Counted from the stretch's first letter, positions 32,847-43,979 are shown. The stretch: DNA of 64,000 bases from Shinisaurus crocodilurus (GCA_021292165.1 CM037883.1:8038934-8102933), one strand, 5' to 3'. Program-made: numbers and translations. The notes: a model not told the origin generated them from the letters alone.

Positions 32847-33456
32847 TGTCAAGGTTCCGCTACTACAGGGACCCCTTGATCTGCCCTTTGGAAGATCTCT
32901 GCCTCTTCTCAAAGTCCCTCCCGTTCCAGGAGATCAAATCCTTTGCCTGCTTCCAGTAACGTGGGTGTAGGCTTTAGGCGTGGTGAATAAGTCACTCCAA
33001 CAAACCAGGGTAAACAACAACACTTTACTTATAATATTAGGGTATTTACTTAATAGAGTGGTTATAATTCAAAAGCAAGTATGATAAAATAAAACAAACA
33101 AACAATCCAAGGTTCTCTAGTTTAACTTCAGACTACCTATCTCCTCTACAGCCAGTCTCTCCCTCTCTGCTTCTCTCTCTGCTGTTTCTCTGCTTCTCCT
33201 GCTAGCTCTCTCTCTCAGCACTAACTGCTCTCTCTGCTTCTGCAGTCAGGCTCCCACTGCTGCTAGCTGACCACACCCCACACATATATAGCCTTCCCAG
33301 GAATGGAAGGTTATAATCATGTGACTTTGAATAGGAGATATAATCCTTAACTTCTATTGGGTAAACTAAAACTCTCAAACTCCCCCTCCCATCCTGGAGT
33401 GTTTGGGCCTTCAGGCTTCAACAAACCCAATCCTGTGTAGGCCTCAATCCCTCACA
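32847..33456 (-). mobile_element. Solo LTR of an LTR retroelement
   Basis: A 610-bp block bounded by TGTCAAGG and CCCTCACA (TG...CA on either strand) is flanked by the 5-bp direct repeat TTCAC (32842-32846 and 33457-33461). On the minus strand it has a CCAAT box ('acccaatagaag'), a TATA-like 'ggctatatatgtg' about 90 bases further on, and a GA-rich leader. No primer-binding site, polypurine tract or internal coding sequence is attached, so it is a solo LTR. Five-bp duplications fit gypsy-type or retroviral integrases; the class is not resolved. Confidence 0.82.
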
Positions 33457-33458
33457 TT

Positions 33459-33483
33459 CACACACACACACACACACACACAC
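33459..33483 (+). repeat. (CA)n microsatellite
   Basis: About eleven CA units abutting the LTR target duplication. Confidence 0.93.
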
Positions 33484-33579
33484 CCTCCAATGTCATATTT
33501 AAAGTAGTAAAAAGCTTCAAACTCTGAGCAATGGTTTGTTTTCAGATGAGACTAATTGTCTTGCACAGAACCCTTTGGA

Positions 33580-33812
33580 ACTAATATTTATTTGTTTGCT
33601 TATTACATTTTTATCCCTCCCTTCCAAGGAGCCCATAGTAGTGTGCATGGTCCTCCTCTCCATTTCCCCCTCACAACAACCTTGTGAGGTTGGCTAGGCA
33701 GATGGTCAGTGACTGACCCAAAATCACCCAGTGACTTTCATGACCAAGTGGGTACTTGAACCCAGGTCTCCTCAGTCCAACACTCTAACCACCACACCAC
33801 GCTGGCTCTCCT
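33580..33812 (-). mobile_element. Sauria-type tRNA-derived SINE
   Basis: Minus-strand head 'gagagccagcgtggtgtggt', B-box region 'gggttcaagtacccact', body 'actgggtgattttgggtcag' and AT-rich tail 'taagcaaacaaataaatatt'. Moderately diverged. Confidence 0.85.
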
Positions 33813-34307
33813 ACTCTTATAAGGATGACCAAATTTCAATGAAAATGAACCTTCCATTGTTTCCCAGAACTGGTTTGATGGTGGCACATGTAAGAGAGGA
33901 TATCTAGCCCAATGGTGGTTGGTCCCAACCAAGCTGATGGAGTGGTCCTCACTGTCTCACTTCTCCCTCTGCTGCAGCTAGGTGGGATGGCTCCTGATGG
34001 AGGCAATGCTGGCCGGGGAAGAGCCAAGTGGTGGTCCCAGATGAGTTGATGGAGTGGAACTCAGTGTTCAACTGCTGGCTCTTGAATCTAAAAGGAACAT
34101 GGGTGGAAAAATAAATGAAGTGGATGTGACTACAATAGCCAAGGAAGTATGCCCTGCTCCCTACTGGATATTTCAGCTCTGCTAATATTTCTAACACCAA
34201 CTGCTCTGACATCAGTTACAATGTCTGAGACCATTCTCTCCCTAGAATATTCTTACTCATGATCTGAATTCTGAATATGAATTGATTGGACTCTTGCTTT
34301 CCCCCGA
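33813..34307. other. Unassigned sequence
   Basis: A block 'gtcccaaccaagctgatgga' is loosely repeated at about 34035 ('gtcccagatgagttgatgga'), a local ~130-bp imperfect duplication. Nothing else recognised. Confidence 0.45.
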
Positions 34308-34496
34308 ATGCATAAAACAGAGTTTGCCATTCTTGTTTTGCTTTTGCTTCTCCTCTTCTTGCCAGAGTTCAGCTCTCCGCCTGTGTACTGCACGGGCAGG
34401 GACCTGACACTAGTGACCTTACTTGCAGAATGCAGGCTGAAAGGGGGGCAGCGGGGAAAGCACCAAAGGAGAAGTGGAAAACAGAAGACAAGATGA
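34308..34496 (+). other. Unconfirmed small ORF or exon-like segment
   Basis: A 62-codon frame begins with a hydrophobic leucine run (LVLLLLLLF), then LPEFSSPP, two cysteines and a basic C-terminus (GKHQRRSGKQKTR). It looks like a signal peptide, but the same bases form a pyrimidine tract ending in 'cttcttgccag' at about 34367, a good 3' splice site. I cannot assign a family and there is no promoter or splice partner in view. It may be chance. Confidence 0.15.
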
Positions 34497-35734
34497 CTTC
34501 TGGAGATCTGACATAAAGGTGACCAGTTGGATGCGTTAAATACTGTCATGCTAATTAAACACAGCATCTCTAGAAATGAAGAACTGGAGAGAGACTAAGC
34601 AGTCAGTTGTGATCATTGCATGTGCCACTAAGGATTAGGATGCTGCCCTTTGCTAAAAGGCAATAGAAGAAGAAGAAAAAATGTTGGTTTTGCAAGATGT
34701 AAACCAGAAGGAGGGGGCGAGAAAAGCTTTCCATTGAGCAGTGTGACCAGAGATGGATTGTGTGATTTTCATAATGGTCAGTGATATATATGAATAGTCC
34801 AACTGGAGCAGACCCAAGGGTCCACCTAGTACAGCATTCTGCATCCAAGAGGAGCCAGTCTAAATGCCTCAGGGAAGCTTAAAAGCAGTTCCTTTTCTTT
34901 GACCAGAGCTGGGCAATCAGAATTCCCACCAAGCATCCCTCAAGTTGACAGATCGGGACCCAATTCCTGCTTCAGTGTAAAGATGGCCCAGTGTTTGTCT
35001 GTTTTGTTATGGTCAAATCTTGCTCCTGGTCACACAACACCTTTCTTTTTTCTCTCCTCTCCACACAGTTATAAGAAGATAGATAGATGGATGGATGATG
35101 GAAGAATGGTCCAAGTCACAGGCCACAGAAGGAGCATCTGCAAGAGCATCTGTTCTTGCTACTTCCCAGCAAGAACACTGCTCCAACTTAGTCCAGGGGC
35201 AAGAAGCAAGGACACAGGCACCAAGGAGCAGAACGAGGTTGCAACTGCTTCCACCCAGGAAGGGTGCTTCCACCACAGCAAGGGGAAGACCAAGACATAA
35301 TGGTGATTGACCCTAGCATCTGGTGTTCAGAGGGACATGGCTTCTGCACTTCAAATCTGTACCTTTTGTGGTTCCCTAAATCTTTCTTTTGCAATCTTGG
35401 TTCTACCACAACAAAAACCCTAAAATGAATATGCAGTCTTGCTGAATTTGCAAACTCTTAATTGGAGCATTTAGCATTTTGCATAGTTGCATAATTACAG
35501 AGTGTTTTGACTGTGTGCAGAATTTGGAATTTTGTGTTCAGGTTGTTTGCTTGTTGGGAGAACAAAGAAGAAGAGAAAAGTGTAATGTGGACATGAAAAG
35601 TCTTTTCCCGATCCATCAAATTTCCACCACCAGGAGAAGGCAATGGCATAAGCAAGATGGAGGAAAGCAGAGATGGGGTCCAAGAACCAACTTGGTACTC
35701 AGGTCAGGTCAGGACCCTGGACAAAGTTGTTGTT
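34497..35734. other. Unassigned sequence
   Basis: A short 'agatagatagatggatggat' run lies near 35080. 'gacccaagggtccacctagt' near 34810 resembles a common LINE/SINE tail fragment. No gene supported. Confidence 0.4.
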
Positions 35735-35850
35735 GTTTATTTCATTTCATTTCTATACCACCCAATAGTCGAAGCTCTCTGGGCGGTTTACAACAATTAT
35801 AAAAAAATTGCAATAAAAGTTGAAGGTGTCAGTTCAAATTTAAGTGTTTA
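35735..35850 (-). mobile_element. L2-type LINE 3' terminus
   Basis: 'accacccaatagtcgaagct' and 'ctctgggcggtttacaacaa' are the reversed 3' end seen also at 53260-53320. Only about 100 bp. Confidence 0.7.
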
Positions 35851-36178
35851 GAGTTCAGGACCATAAGCAGCAATCCTGCAGCTGAGGCAGAAGTAGCAAG
35901 TTGCCTCAGCACTGGCCTGGAGTGGTGGCCAGAGATTTATCATCTGGCTAGAGAATCTCTACTGAAGCTACACCCTGTGAATGCTGCATCTGGCCAGTTA
36001 AAGGAAGTGTCTTTCTATGCAGCTTCTTCAAGGAAGTATGGTTTTCAGTTATGGGGACTTATTTGGGGGATGCTTCTAAGGACTTATATGATGCTCCAAT
36101 GAGTCTGAGGTTCATTCATCAGAGTTTGGTGGCAAAGGTAACTCTTTAAGATTCAGGGACAGGGTGTGGAATCTGGTA
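35851..36178. other. Unassigned sequence
   Basis: Nothing recognised. Confidence 0.35.
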
Positions 36179-36186
36179 CTGATGGA

Positions 36187-36351
36187 CAGGGCCGGTGCTA
36201 CCATTAGGCCAACTAGGCAGCTGCCTAGGGCGCAGGGCTAAAGAGGGCACCAGAAACGCCTTGAAAAAAAATACAGCGCTCTCAAGTGGGAAGGGGGGGC
36301 GCTAAATATCTGATCTTGCCTAGGGCACCAAACTGCCTTGCACCGGTCCTG
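36187..36351. mobile_element. hAT MITE, 165 bp, with 8-bp target duplication
   Basis: Ends CAGGGCCGGTGC and GCACCGGTCCTG are complementary, and CTGATGGA flanks both sides exactly (36179-36186, 36352-36359). The interior repeats 'tgcctagggcgc' on the left and 'ttgcctagggcacc' on the right. No transposase. Confidence 0.9.
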
Positions 36352-36379
36352 CTGATGGATCAACTCAGGAAGCCTCAAT

Positions 36380-36800
36380 GAGTGGATCCATCTTCTCACG
36401 GCTGAGGACTACTCATCAGGGTCTCCCTGTTCAGTGGAGTCATCTGAGGCCCACTCCTCAAAGTTGGAGGGGGCAGTGGCACCACCACATGAGGGTTGCA
36501 TGAGTAGGACATTAGGTCCAAGGCAATGGGCCCCAGTTCAGAAGGACCAGGGACTGGTTCTGGCACCTTCTCAGAGTCACTGTTGCTGGAGGCTTCCGTC
36601 TCTGAGGGCTCCCAGGCCTGGGCCATTACAGTGGTAACATGAAGCTGGGATAAATGAAGGCAGGGACTGGTGCCTGAATGGTGGGGCCTGGCTTTTGAAA
36701 AAGTTGGTCCTGACAGGAAAGGGCAGGGTTTGGACTCTAGTTCATGTAGCAAAATATATTGGGCCAGCATAGTGCCCTCACAGGCTTCCCTGCACAAGCA
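36380..36800 (-). mobile_element. Possible LTR-type or retroelement remnant
   Basis: A 133-codon minus-strand frame rich in S, P and E (SETEASSNSDSEK) covers it. The composition resembles the segment at 37590-38106. No terminal repeats or domains support a firm call. Confidence 0.25.
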
Positions 36801-37589
36801 TTGCTAGAAAGAGAGGGGGCAGTGGAAGAGTGGGAGCATGCAGGAAAGCTCTTTGGTGGAGTCTGCTTAAAAAAAAAAAGCACAGATCATGACTTAGTGC
36901 CTTCAAGTACTACCTTTTTTTCTTTTGGCTTTATGATCCCCAAGACTGCTCTATATCTGAGTGTGTGTGTGTGTGTGGGGGGGGAAATCAATGTAAGCCC
37001 CTTTCAAAAGAGAAAAAATGGATAATTTGTTACCATAGCAATGGATTTTCAATGTAACTCCTTTGCTTGACGATAATACAAAGTCTTAGATGTCAAGTGT
37101 GCCATATTTAGCAATGGACCATGGCATGGCACGTGATGTATCAGTCCCTGTGCAGTGTCCTCTTGTTGTTGTGTATCTCTGTTATTGAGTGGACATACAC
37201 CCCCATGTTATGAGAGCTGATATTTTTCCAGCAAAATCACACTCCAGGTGTCAATACTTTGACCCTGGAGAACTGAAGTTGAGCTGCTGCCATGGAGCAA
37301 CTAGGGCTGCTGTCCTAAACATGTTTGGTTGAGAACACAGGTCTAAGTCCCATTGAATGCTGGGGGAATTACTTCCGAGGATTGTGTTTGTGCTGCTTGA
37401 GTATGAGCTTAGCATTCCCTGCTTCAAATCTCACTTTGGCCATGAACCCACTAAGTGGCTAAAAGAAAATATCTATTGTGTCAGTCTCATCCTTTCCCCT
37501 CCCATCTGTAACGTGGGGATAATAATACTAGGGTATTGTACCATTTCAGGCCATGGATCCTATTGATATTCTGTTCTGCCCCTACCATC
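36801..37589. other. Unassigned sequence with (TG)n and poly-G
   Basis: (TG)9 followed by a G-run at 36961-36987. A fragment 'gtctaagtcccattgaatgc' near 37345 resembles a MITE arm. Otherwise ordinary. Confidence 0.45.
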
Positions 37590-38106
37590 ACTGGGCACTG
37601 GCAAAGTCTGGGTTACAAGGTCCCACTATGGACTGAGTCTTTTACCAGGGTTTTGTGCAAGTCAGATTTCCCAGGAACACAACATCACCAGGGAGAGCTC
37701 CAAGTAGGGCCTAAAGCCAGACAAGCTTGTCTGCTGTATGTTGCTTGCTTCAACAACTGGAGGACTCAGACTGCACCTTAAATAGGACTTGGGCTTCCTA
37801 GAGGCTGCTAGCTCTTCCCACACACTGACTGCATGAGGCCTTCTCCCTTAAAGGGGCCATGGCTGTTTTTGAAGGCTTTGGCTGTGAAAGCATGGAGTGT
37901 GGTGGCAACCTCAGAACCAGAGTACTTGGAATCTGAGGATGACAGTGTGACCTCCTGCAGAAGGAGTGGGCTGGTCCTTGGGTCTCTTCTGGTTCTGAGG
38001 ACCCTGAAGCAAGAGGGGCGTCAATGGGTGCTTCCATAGCCACATCCCCTTCCAGGTCTCAGGTCTATATTAGCTGCCTATCCTCCTGAGGAGGGGTCAT
38101 GACAGG
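37590..38106 (-). mobile_element. Possible LTR remnant
   Basis: The minus strand begins TGTCATGACCCCTCCTCAGG, holds a TATA-like 'cctatttaaggtgc' at about 37775 and reads through a SPE-rich stretch. The other end and target duplication are not identified, so this is tentative. Confidence 0.35.
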
Positions 38107-38275
38107 TATGGTGCAGAGTTGTGTTATGGACTGTTGCGTTAATGTATGTGAACATGTGACATGAGGAATATAATTATAAATGCTACTTTCTGTACTTATT
38201 ATGATTACTCCTAGACTAGTACTGTTCCTATTATCTTCGCATGGTACATAAGTAGAGTCCTGCAGAGCAAGTCAG

Positions 38276-38450
38276 GGAGGGGTTGTGGCTCAGTGTGATA
38301 GAGCACCTGCTTTGCATGCAGAAGGTCCCAGGTTCAATCCTCAGCATCTCCAGGTATGGCTAGGGATGACCCTTGTCTGAAGCCCTGGAGAGCCATTGCT
38401 GCCAGTCAGTGTTGTCAATACTGAGCTAGATAGACCAATTCCTCCTCAGT
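38276..38450 (+). mobile_element. tRNA-Ala-like SINE
   Basis: 'gttgtggctcagtgtgatag', 'cacctgctttgcatgcagaa' and 'ggtcccaggttcaatcctca' are a near-complete tRNA-Ala(TGC)-like head. The body 'gccctggagagccattgctg' and 'ccagtcagtgttgtcaatac' follows; the tail is missing. Confidence 0.87.
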
Positions 38451-38691
38451 AACTGCTGCCCAAGAGCCACCCATGCAGGTACTCCAGTAGGAGTCTTGGC
38501 TCTGGGGGGGGGGACTGCCTAGGGGTCAACACTGCCCCCCTCCCCCTGGGGAAGAAGGGAGCCCTGCTTAAGAGGCAGAGATGGATGGAGATGGAACAAC
38601 CACCGAGCCTGTGGGAGCGACTGCTGCCTAAAGAGTCAGGGCAGAGTCCTCAAGCTTAGAAGTGTATGGTTGCAACAAAGGACTCCTTGCG

Positions 38692-39000
38692 AGTAAAATT
38701 CTTTTTAGGCCACCTTTAAGAGCAGAACCCTCTCAAGGTGGCATATGATTAAAAAAAATACAAAAGTACACAAATTGGCAATCAATACATATACAATAAA
38801 ATACTATAAAACATTATAAAAACAGATTACACCAATAAAACCTGCAGTCTACAGATTAGGGACAGGCCCGTGAAAACAGGTGGGGCCTCAGAGCCTTCCC
38901 GAAAGACCTGCAAAGAAGGGGCCTGGCCTGAGTGCCCCCGATGGATGCTGATTCCAGAGGTGTGGGGGACACCACTGAAAAGGCCCTCTCCCTCCTCTCC
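38692..39000 (-). mobile_element. L2-clade LINE 3' end
   Basis: 'ttttaggccacctttaagag' is the reversed 3' terminus, 'attacaccaataaaacctgc' and 'gtgaaaacaggtggggcctc' follow, and 'accactgaaaaggccctctc' is the reversed AFS codon block. Same subfamily as 50878-51345. Confidence 0.7.
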
Positions 39001-39138
39001 TCTGTGTGCGTGCGATGTGTTACAAGACAGGGGCTGTGAGAAACACACAGGAGTTTGAACCCCTATGGAAATGCCTGGGGACTGGCTGCACTGGGGCCAT
39101 TGCTGGCAATAACACTGGAGCTGATGGATTGGTGGTGC

Positions 39139-39330
39139 TATTATTTATTTATTTATTTATTATTATTTATATTTATTTATCACCCATCTGGCTGGCAACC
39201 GGCCGCCCTGGGCGATGTACACAGAATAAAAACAATAAAATACATTTAAAACAATATAAATTTTTAAAAACTTAACCCACCCCATATTCCCGCCTGAACA
39301 ACCAGGTTTTTAATGAGCGGCGGAAGCTAT
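39139..39330 (-). mobile_element. L2-clade LINE 3' end, same subfamily as 26486
   Basis: Read on the minus strand, 'cgggaatatggggtgggtta', 'gtattttattgtttttattc' and 'ggccggttgccagccagatg' match the end of the element at 26486-28513. It ends in a TTTA/TTA repeat at 39141-39180. Confidence 0.85.
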
Positions 39331-40310
39331 GACATTGTTTTCATGTTGCACATGTGGTGATTCAGGAGTATGTTCTGGGAGCATGTGTTCACAGGCAGCA
39401 GGTGGGCATCCCTGCTGGTGCAGTCTCCGATTATTGCATTGGCAGTGTTTCCAGGGATATGGGTGGGGGGGTTGTCTGCCATTTTTACAACATGTTTGTA
39501 TTGTCTGGTTGTGTGTTTTCTTTTCCCATCCCAGGCTGAGCACATATAGGACATGGAGGCCATTCTGCCAGTGTAGCAGGGGATATCATAGTTTAAGTAT
39601 AGGATTGCTCTGTAAATATTGCAGCCCTAACTGCCTTGTGAAATCTCTCTCTAGAAGCCATGAACTATATTCCTCAGGATATTTTTTTTTTTGCTTTTGG
39701 CCCCTAGACTCCTTTGTGCGCATGCCACTGTTAATGATGCGGCCGACTTCATTAATGCAATGAGGTTAGCGCATGATATTTGAAAAGCCGCCTCCTTAAT
39801 TGCCATTAATTGCAGAACTTTGGATGCAAATACTTCTCCCAGAAGTGTTTGCCATTGTTGACGTCCTATTTAGGAAGTAGTAGGTCAGAGACTCTTATGA
39901 ATGCCACAGAGCTGATGTATTTCCTAGATATTTTTCTTTATGAAAAGCGCTTTGGAGAAAAGTGGCTTTGATTATTAAAACGTGAGCTGCTGATGGATCC
40001 GTTCAATACCAAGGTTCCTTCGAAGAACGTTACATTTACTTCCTCCCAGAATTAATGCTGATGTCGAATGAGAGATGAGAATCCCAACAGATTTCATTAA
40101 CAAGTTGCCTGCCCCAGTACAATTGTGCATTCCGGCACTGCCCCAGGAGCTGCCACCAGAAAATAAATACCCGCTGAAGAGCATATACGGCTCTCAGAAT
40201 ATTGATAAAATGTATGCTGAATAGGAATATGGATATAATGTGCAAGATGAATATGGAAGACAGATCTTTCAGTGGCTATTAGGAGCTGCCAGATTCAGAA
40301 CTGGTGAGTA
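39331..40310. other. Repeat-free interval with clustered TAATT motifs
   Basis: No repeat family is seen. About 39725-39830 has 'cattaatgcaatgaggtta' and 'ccttaattgccattaattgc', homeodomain-type ATTA/TAAT cores at high density. The interval may contain conserved non-coding DNA, but no comparison could be made. Confidence 0.35.
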
Positions 40311-40730
40311 GGGATGTTACAGAAATCTGCAATGGATTCAAATGAGGTTGGATTTCTATGAATCTGACCTGCAGATTCTGTAGCGAGCTGGCTTTTCCTG
40401 AGTCACACAGATTTTGTGGACTTGCAGACCTTTTTTTTTTTTTTAACCTTCTGGAATTTTGTGCAAATTTAGTCATAGAAAAATATGGGGAACCACCCCC
40501 CCCCCCACCAACTGAAAATGTGCATTTCCGCCCATAGGCTAAAGTATGGAAATGTGCATGGTTTCCCCCCCACACACACACATTTGCGCATGTGCAAATT
40601 TGCGCAAGTGCTCATGAACACAAGTTCAGGAAATTGAAAAAAAAATCCAATTCTGCCAATGAACAGTTGATGGAATGAAAGGCGCCTGACAATATGCGAG
40701 ATGCAGATGGAACAGATTTAACAAAATCCC
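40311..40730 (+). mobile_element. Foldback element flanked by TA (GGGATGT...ATCCC)
   Basis: Begins 'gggatgttacagaaatctgc' and ends 'gatttaacaaaatccc', with TA at 40309-40310 and 40731-40732. The interior shows 'catttgcgcatgtgcaaatt' palindromes and 'ccaatgaacagttgatggaa'. Same family as 17658-17993. Confidence 0.65.
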
Positions 40731-40767
40731 TACTGGGAACTTGTTGGTTTGGTATGTGACTGCCCCA

Positions 40768-41255
40768 TAGTGATGGACGCATTCGCCTCGCACGGGCATA
40801 GCGGGCCGAAATCGGCCCCACTCACGTCCACGCGGGGCTCGCGCGGGCTTACCTGGCTCCAGTGGCGGCTTGCCTCTCTGCGGCGAGCTGCCCGCACCAC
40901 CTGCGCTGGTCCCGTCGCGTCACTTCCAGTGCGGCGAAAGTGACAGACAGGACCCTTCTCCGGCGCACTGGACCCCCGCGCTATGTTTTTGGTGGGGGGA
41001 ACCAAACAGCTCTGTTGCCCTGGTTTCCCCCGCCAAAAACATACCGCGGGGGTCCACCGCGCCGGAGCAGGGTCCCGTCTGTCACTTCTGCCGCACCGGA
41101 AATGTTGCGACGGGACCAGTGAGCCAGTCATGGCCAGCTCGAACGGCGCAGAGAAAGCTCTGCGCCGCTCAGAAGATTGAGCCGGGGGGGCGCCACCGCG
41201 GAGAGGCGAGCCAGCGGAGAGGCGAGCCCCCCCAACAACTCGGGTAAGACCACTA
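40768..41255 (+). mobile_element. GC-rich hAT foldback element with 8-bp target duplication
   Basis: Begins TAGTGATGG and ends CCACTA, flanked exactly by CTGCCCCA (40760-40767, 41256-41263). The interior is very GC- and CpG-rich and folds on itself: 'ctccggcgcactggaccccc' faces 'gggggtccaccgcgccggag', and 'ggtcccgtcgcgtcacttcc' faces a matching arm. No coding. The TAG...CTA end is typical of one hAT group. Confidence 0.88.
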
Positions 41256-41263
41256 CTGCCCCA

Positions 41264-41332
41264 TGTGATGATCTATCAGAACTGCAGCCTGTATAGAGGA
41301 CTTACATCAGCAGGGTCTTGACAATGCAAAGA
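41264..41332. other. Short spacer
   Basis: Nothing recognised between the hAT element and the LTR-like block. Confidence 0.4.
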
Positions 41333-41815
41333 ACTGTCAGGACCTTAGGACAGCATACTGCTGGAGCATTCCCTCATAAGAAGAGCTCTTGTCCCAACAA
41401 AGGTCTGCAGGAAACTGAGGCCTTAAAAATGCTTCACTGTTGCTTCACCCTAAAAGGATTCATGGTTATTATTTCTGTAGCCTCCTGCGGGGCTGAGAGG
41501 CAGGAGAAGCTGTAGGGGAGTCATCCTGAGGTTGATGGGAAAGCTGCATCCTCAGGCCAGGAAGAAATATAAAGGCAGTGCTGAGGATTCTCCCTAAAGT
41601 GAAATCACCAGTGGCCCATTGGGTTCTACACCCTCCTCAGGATGATGCTGAGCCTCCAAGCCCAGGGACATGACATTGCCTGAGGCTGAGCAACAAGGTC
41701 TTCCTCACTCTGGTGTGTTTCAGTCTGTTTCATTCCATGGCTCTGACTCCTGGCTCAGCTCCTGGTTCCCAGCTGCTGGCTCACCTCTGATACCTGTCTA
41801 TGGCTCAGCTGTGAC
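41333..41815 (+). mobile_element. LTR-like block, tentative
   Basis: Begins TGTCAGGACC and ends CTGTGACA, so the outer bases are inverted (TGTCA/TGACA), and a TATA-like 'gaaatataaaggcagtg' sits at about 41565. The flanking bases do not form a convincing target duplication. Confidence 0.4.
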
Positions 41816-42224
41816 ACTATGATAGCTAAATGAAGCATCCATGTTCAGAGGATGTATGACAATGAATCCCAGTCACTGGGGTGCAGAGAGGGGCAACAAT
41901 GGGAAAGCTGTTACCTCGATGCCCTGCCTGCCTGTGGGTTCAGCTGTCCAAAAATAGTTCTTCAGATATCCTTCAAATACATTATTGCTCAATGTGTTTA
42001 ATGAGGAGTGCTGTTCTCCTATTGCATTTTAGAGACCACCCAACAGTCATGTCAATGCCCTTCCTAAGCCATTTCTACCCCGTCAGAATCTCATGGCTTT
42101 AAGCCCCCTCATTTCTAAAGATGAGGTAGTAATAATGACCGCTATATTTCCATCCTGCAATGGAGAGCTTGCTGGGACCAGCAGGGAGGTATGAAGCATA
42201 GCATCCTCTCCAGGATCTGACAGG

Positions 42225-42266
<42 letters not shown>

Positions 42267-42395
42267 AAATGGATTTGTGGGGGTAGCCAATTTCTGGATG
42301 ATGTAGGGGGAAACCGGTTTCATCTTACACACATGCAGATATATGCACGTTTAAGATGTGAGAAGATTATCTCTGTCCCTCCTCCTGCCTGTGGG

Positions 42396-42435
<40 letters not shown>

Positions 42436-42885
42436 GGGGGGGAGAGATGCATGAACAACTGGAAGCAAAGTCTAAATGACACAGAGGCTGAGTGTATATG
42501 GCAAGGCCCTTGCCCGGGTGCCAAACAGCATCAAGGCACTGGTAGAAATGGTGTGGCAGGGCTGACAGGAGCAGAGCAGATGTAGGCAGGTCCTTCCAGG
42601 GAAAGCCCAGGGGGATCCTGACTTTGTCAGCTGTGTCCATGAACCCCTGTAATAGAATAGCCAGCTGGAACTAAGGCTGCCCAGATGATGCAGCATGGGG
42701 CACAGATAAATCTCTCCCAGGCATAGATTGAAAGACGGCTACCACCACGTTGTATGTACTCCCCATTCCCATTAGAAGATCTTAGCAGAACTGGCTCTAA
42801 TTTTTGTGGAATGAGGGACCCACACCTGCCTGGTGCTCAAAGGCCACATCCTGCTTTATTAGTTTGTTACATTTTACCAGGGGAC
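41816..42885. other. Unassigned sequence with (GA)n and (AC)n
   Basis: (GA)17 at about 42227-42261 and (AC)17 at about 42400-42432, the latter followed by a G-run. No gene recognised. Confidence 0.55.
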
Positions 42886-43015
42886 GGGAGCCTGGCGATG
42901 CCTATTTCAGTGGGGTTCCTGTTCCATTGCAGGCTTTGTTTGGAGCTTCCTAGGAGCTATCCATGGTGCTGAACTCCATCCCCAAAATAGGTTGACCACC
43001 ATGGAGAGCTCCTAT
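42886..43015 (+). mobile_element. Foldback element, diverged copy
   Basis: 'ctaggagctatccatggtgc', 'gaactccatccccaaaatag' and 'gaccaccatggagagctcc' match the central loop region of 11186-11363. The outer arms are worn. Confidence 0.5.
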
Positions 43016-43069
43016 GAAACATTTAGCAGGCTGCTTTGATGGCAGGCTGACATCCACATGGTGCGCATC

Positions 43070-43228
43070 CACCTCTTCCCCCTGCTATCTGAAGGAAGGT
43101 GAAATGAGCTTCCTTTTGTGTCCTGCCCCTTTTGCCTCTGGCCCCTACCACCATGGGAATGTGGCCTCCGAGAACATCTCTGAAATGGAATTCAGCCCTT
43201 GGGCTGAAAGAGCTTCCCCACCCCTGTC
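43070..43228 (+). mobile_element. hAT-like element (CAGGGGT family), 3' fragment
   Basis: 'tgccccttttgcctctggcc', 'ggaatgtggcctccgagaac', 'ggaattcagcccttgggctg' and 'gcttccccacccctg' are the right-hand part of the family. Confidence 0.7.
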
Positions 43229-43801
43229 TTAAAGTTGAAGGAGAGCCATTTTGCAATGATGCTCAAATACAATGGTTGGAACTGAACCTGATGGTCGAGA
43301 AGAGATTGCCTGCTGTTAGGAATATGTAAAGAGAAGGGGGTATTTTTGTATTGCAGTGGCTGCAGCAATGATGAATACAACCAGTCTTTGGGAAGTGCAA
43401 TTGGGCTGAATACAAGAGTATTATGACAAGGCAAATGTACATCCTGCGTGACCGAAGATTAATATACACTCCCTCTCCTTACAGGCTTATTGATTTTGCT
43501 CTCATACATCATTCATTGTAATCACTTTGCTGTAAGTGGGCTATAAAATTAGACAACTGAGTAGGGGGATTACATGGTAGATGACTGGAAAGGAGATAAT
43601 GAAAAATGCCCAAACTTTGAAACTTGGGGAGCAGGACAGCAAGGTCATCTTCCATCCTCTCCAGCATAACTATAAAAGTTGAAATATCGATCAATTTAAT
43701 GTACTCACCTTGGAAAATATTTGGGTTTAGGACATATAAAGCTCTTTTTCATTATCTACAGAAAGCTGAATCCTACCTTCCAACAATTTTAATGGGTAAA
43801 G

Positions 43802-43941
43802 CAGTGTTCTCCAACCTTGGGTCCCCAGATGTTTTTGGCCTACAACTCCCAGCATGCTCCAGCCAGCTACGCTACGCTGGCTGTGGCATACTGGGAGTTG
43901 TAGGCCAAAAACATCTGGGGACCCAAGGTTGGAGAACACTG
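43802..43941. mobile_element. hAT MITE, 140-bp palindrome with 8-bp target duplication
   Basis: Arms CAGTGTTCTCCAACCTTGGG and the complement pair almost along the full length (also 'ttggcctacaactcccagca'). GGGTAAAG flanks exactly (43794-43801, 43942-43949). A hairpin this complete suggests a young or recently homogenised copy. Confidence 0.93.
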
Positions 43942-43979
43942 GGGTAAAGGGACATGATGTGAAGGACAATTTACTCAGC

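Noticed and set aside
36396..36797. Host gene exon rich in S, P and E
   Set aside because: The frame resembles the composition of the nearby LTR-like segment, lacks splice signals and has no recognisable domain.
38276..38350. Functional tRNA-Ala gene
   Set aside because: The head resembles tRNA-Ala, but the A-box region has an insertion and a SINE body follows directly. The same head recurs in other degraded copies.
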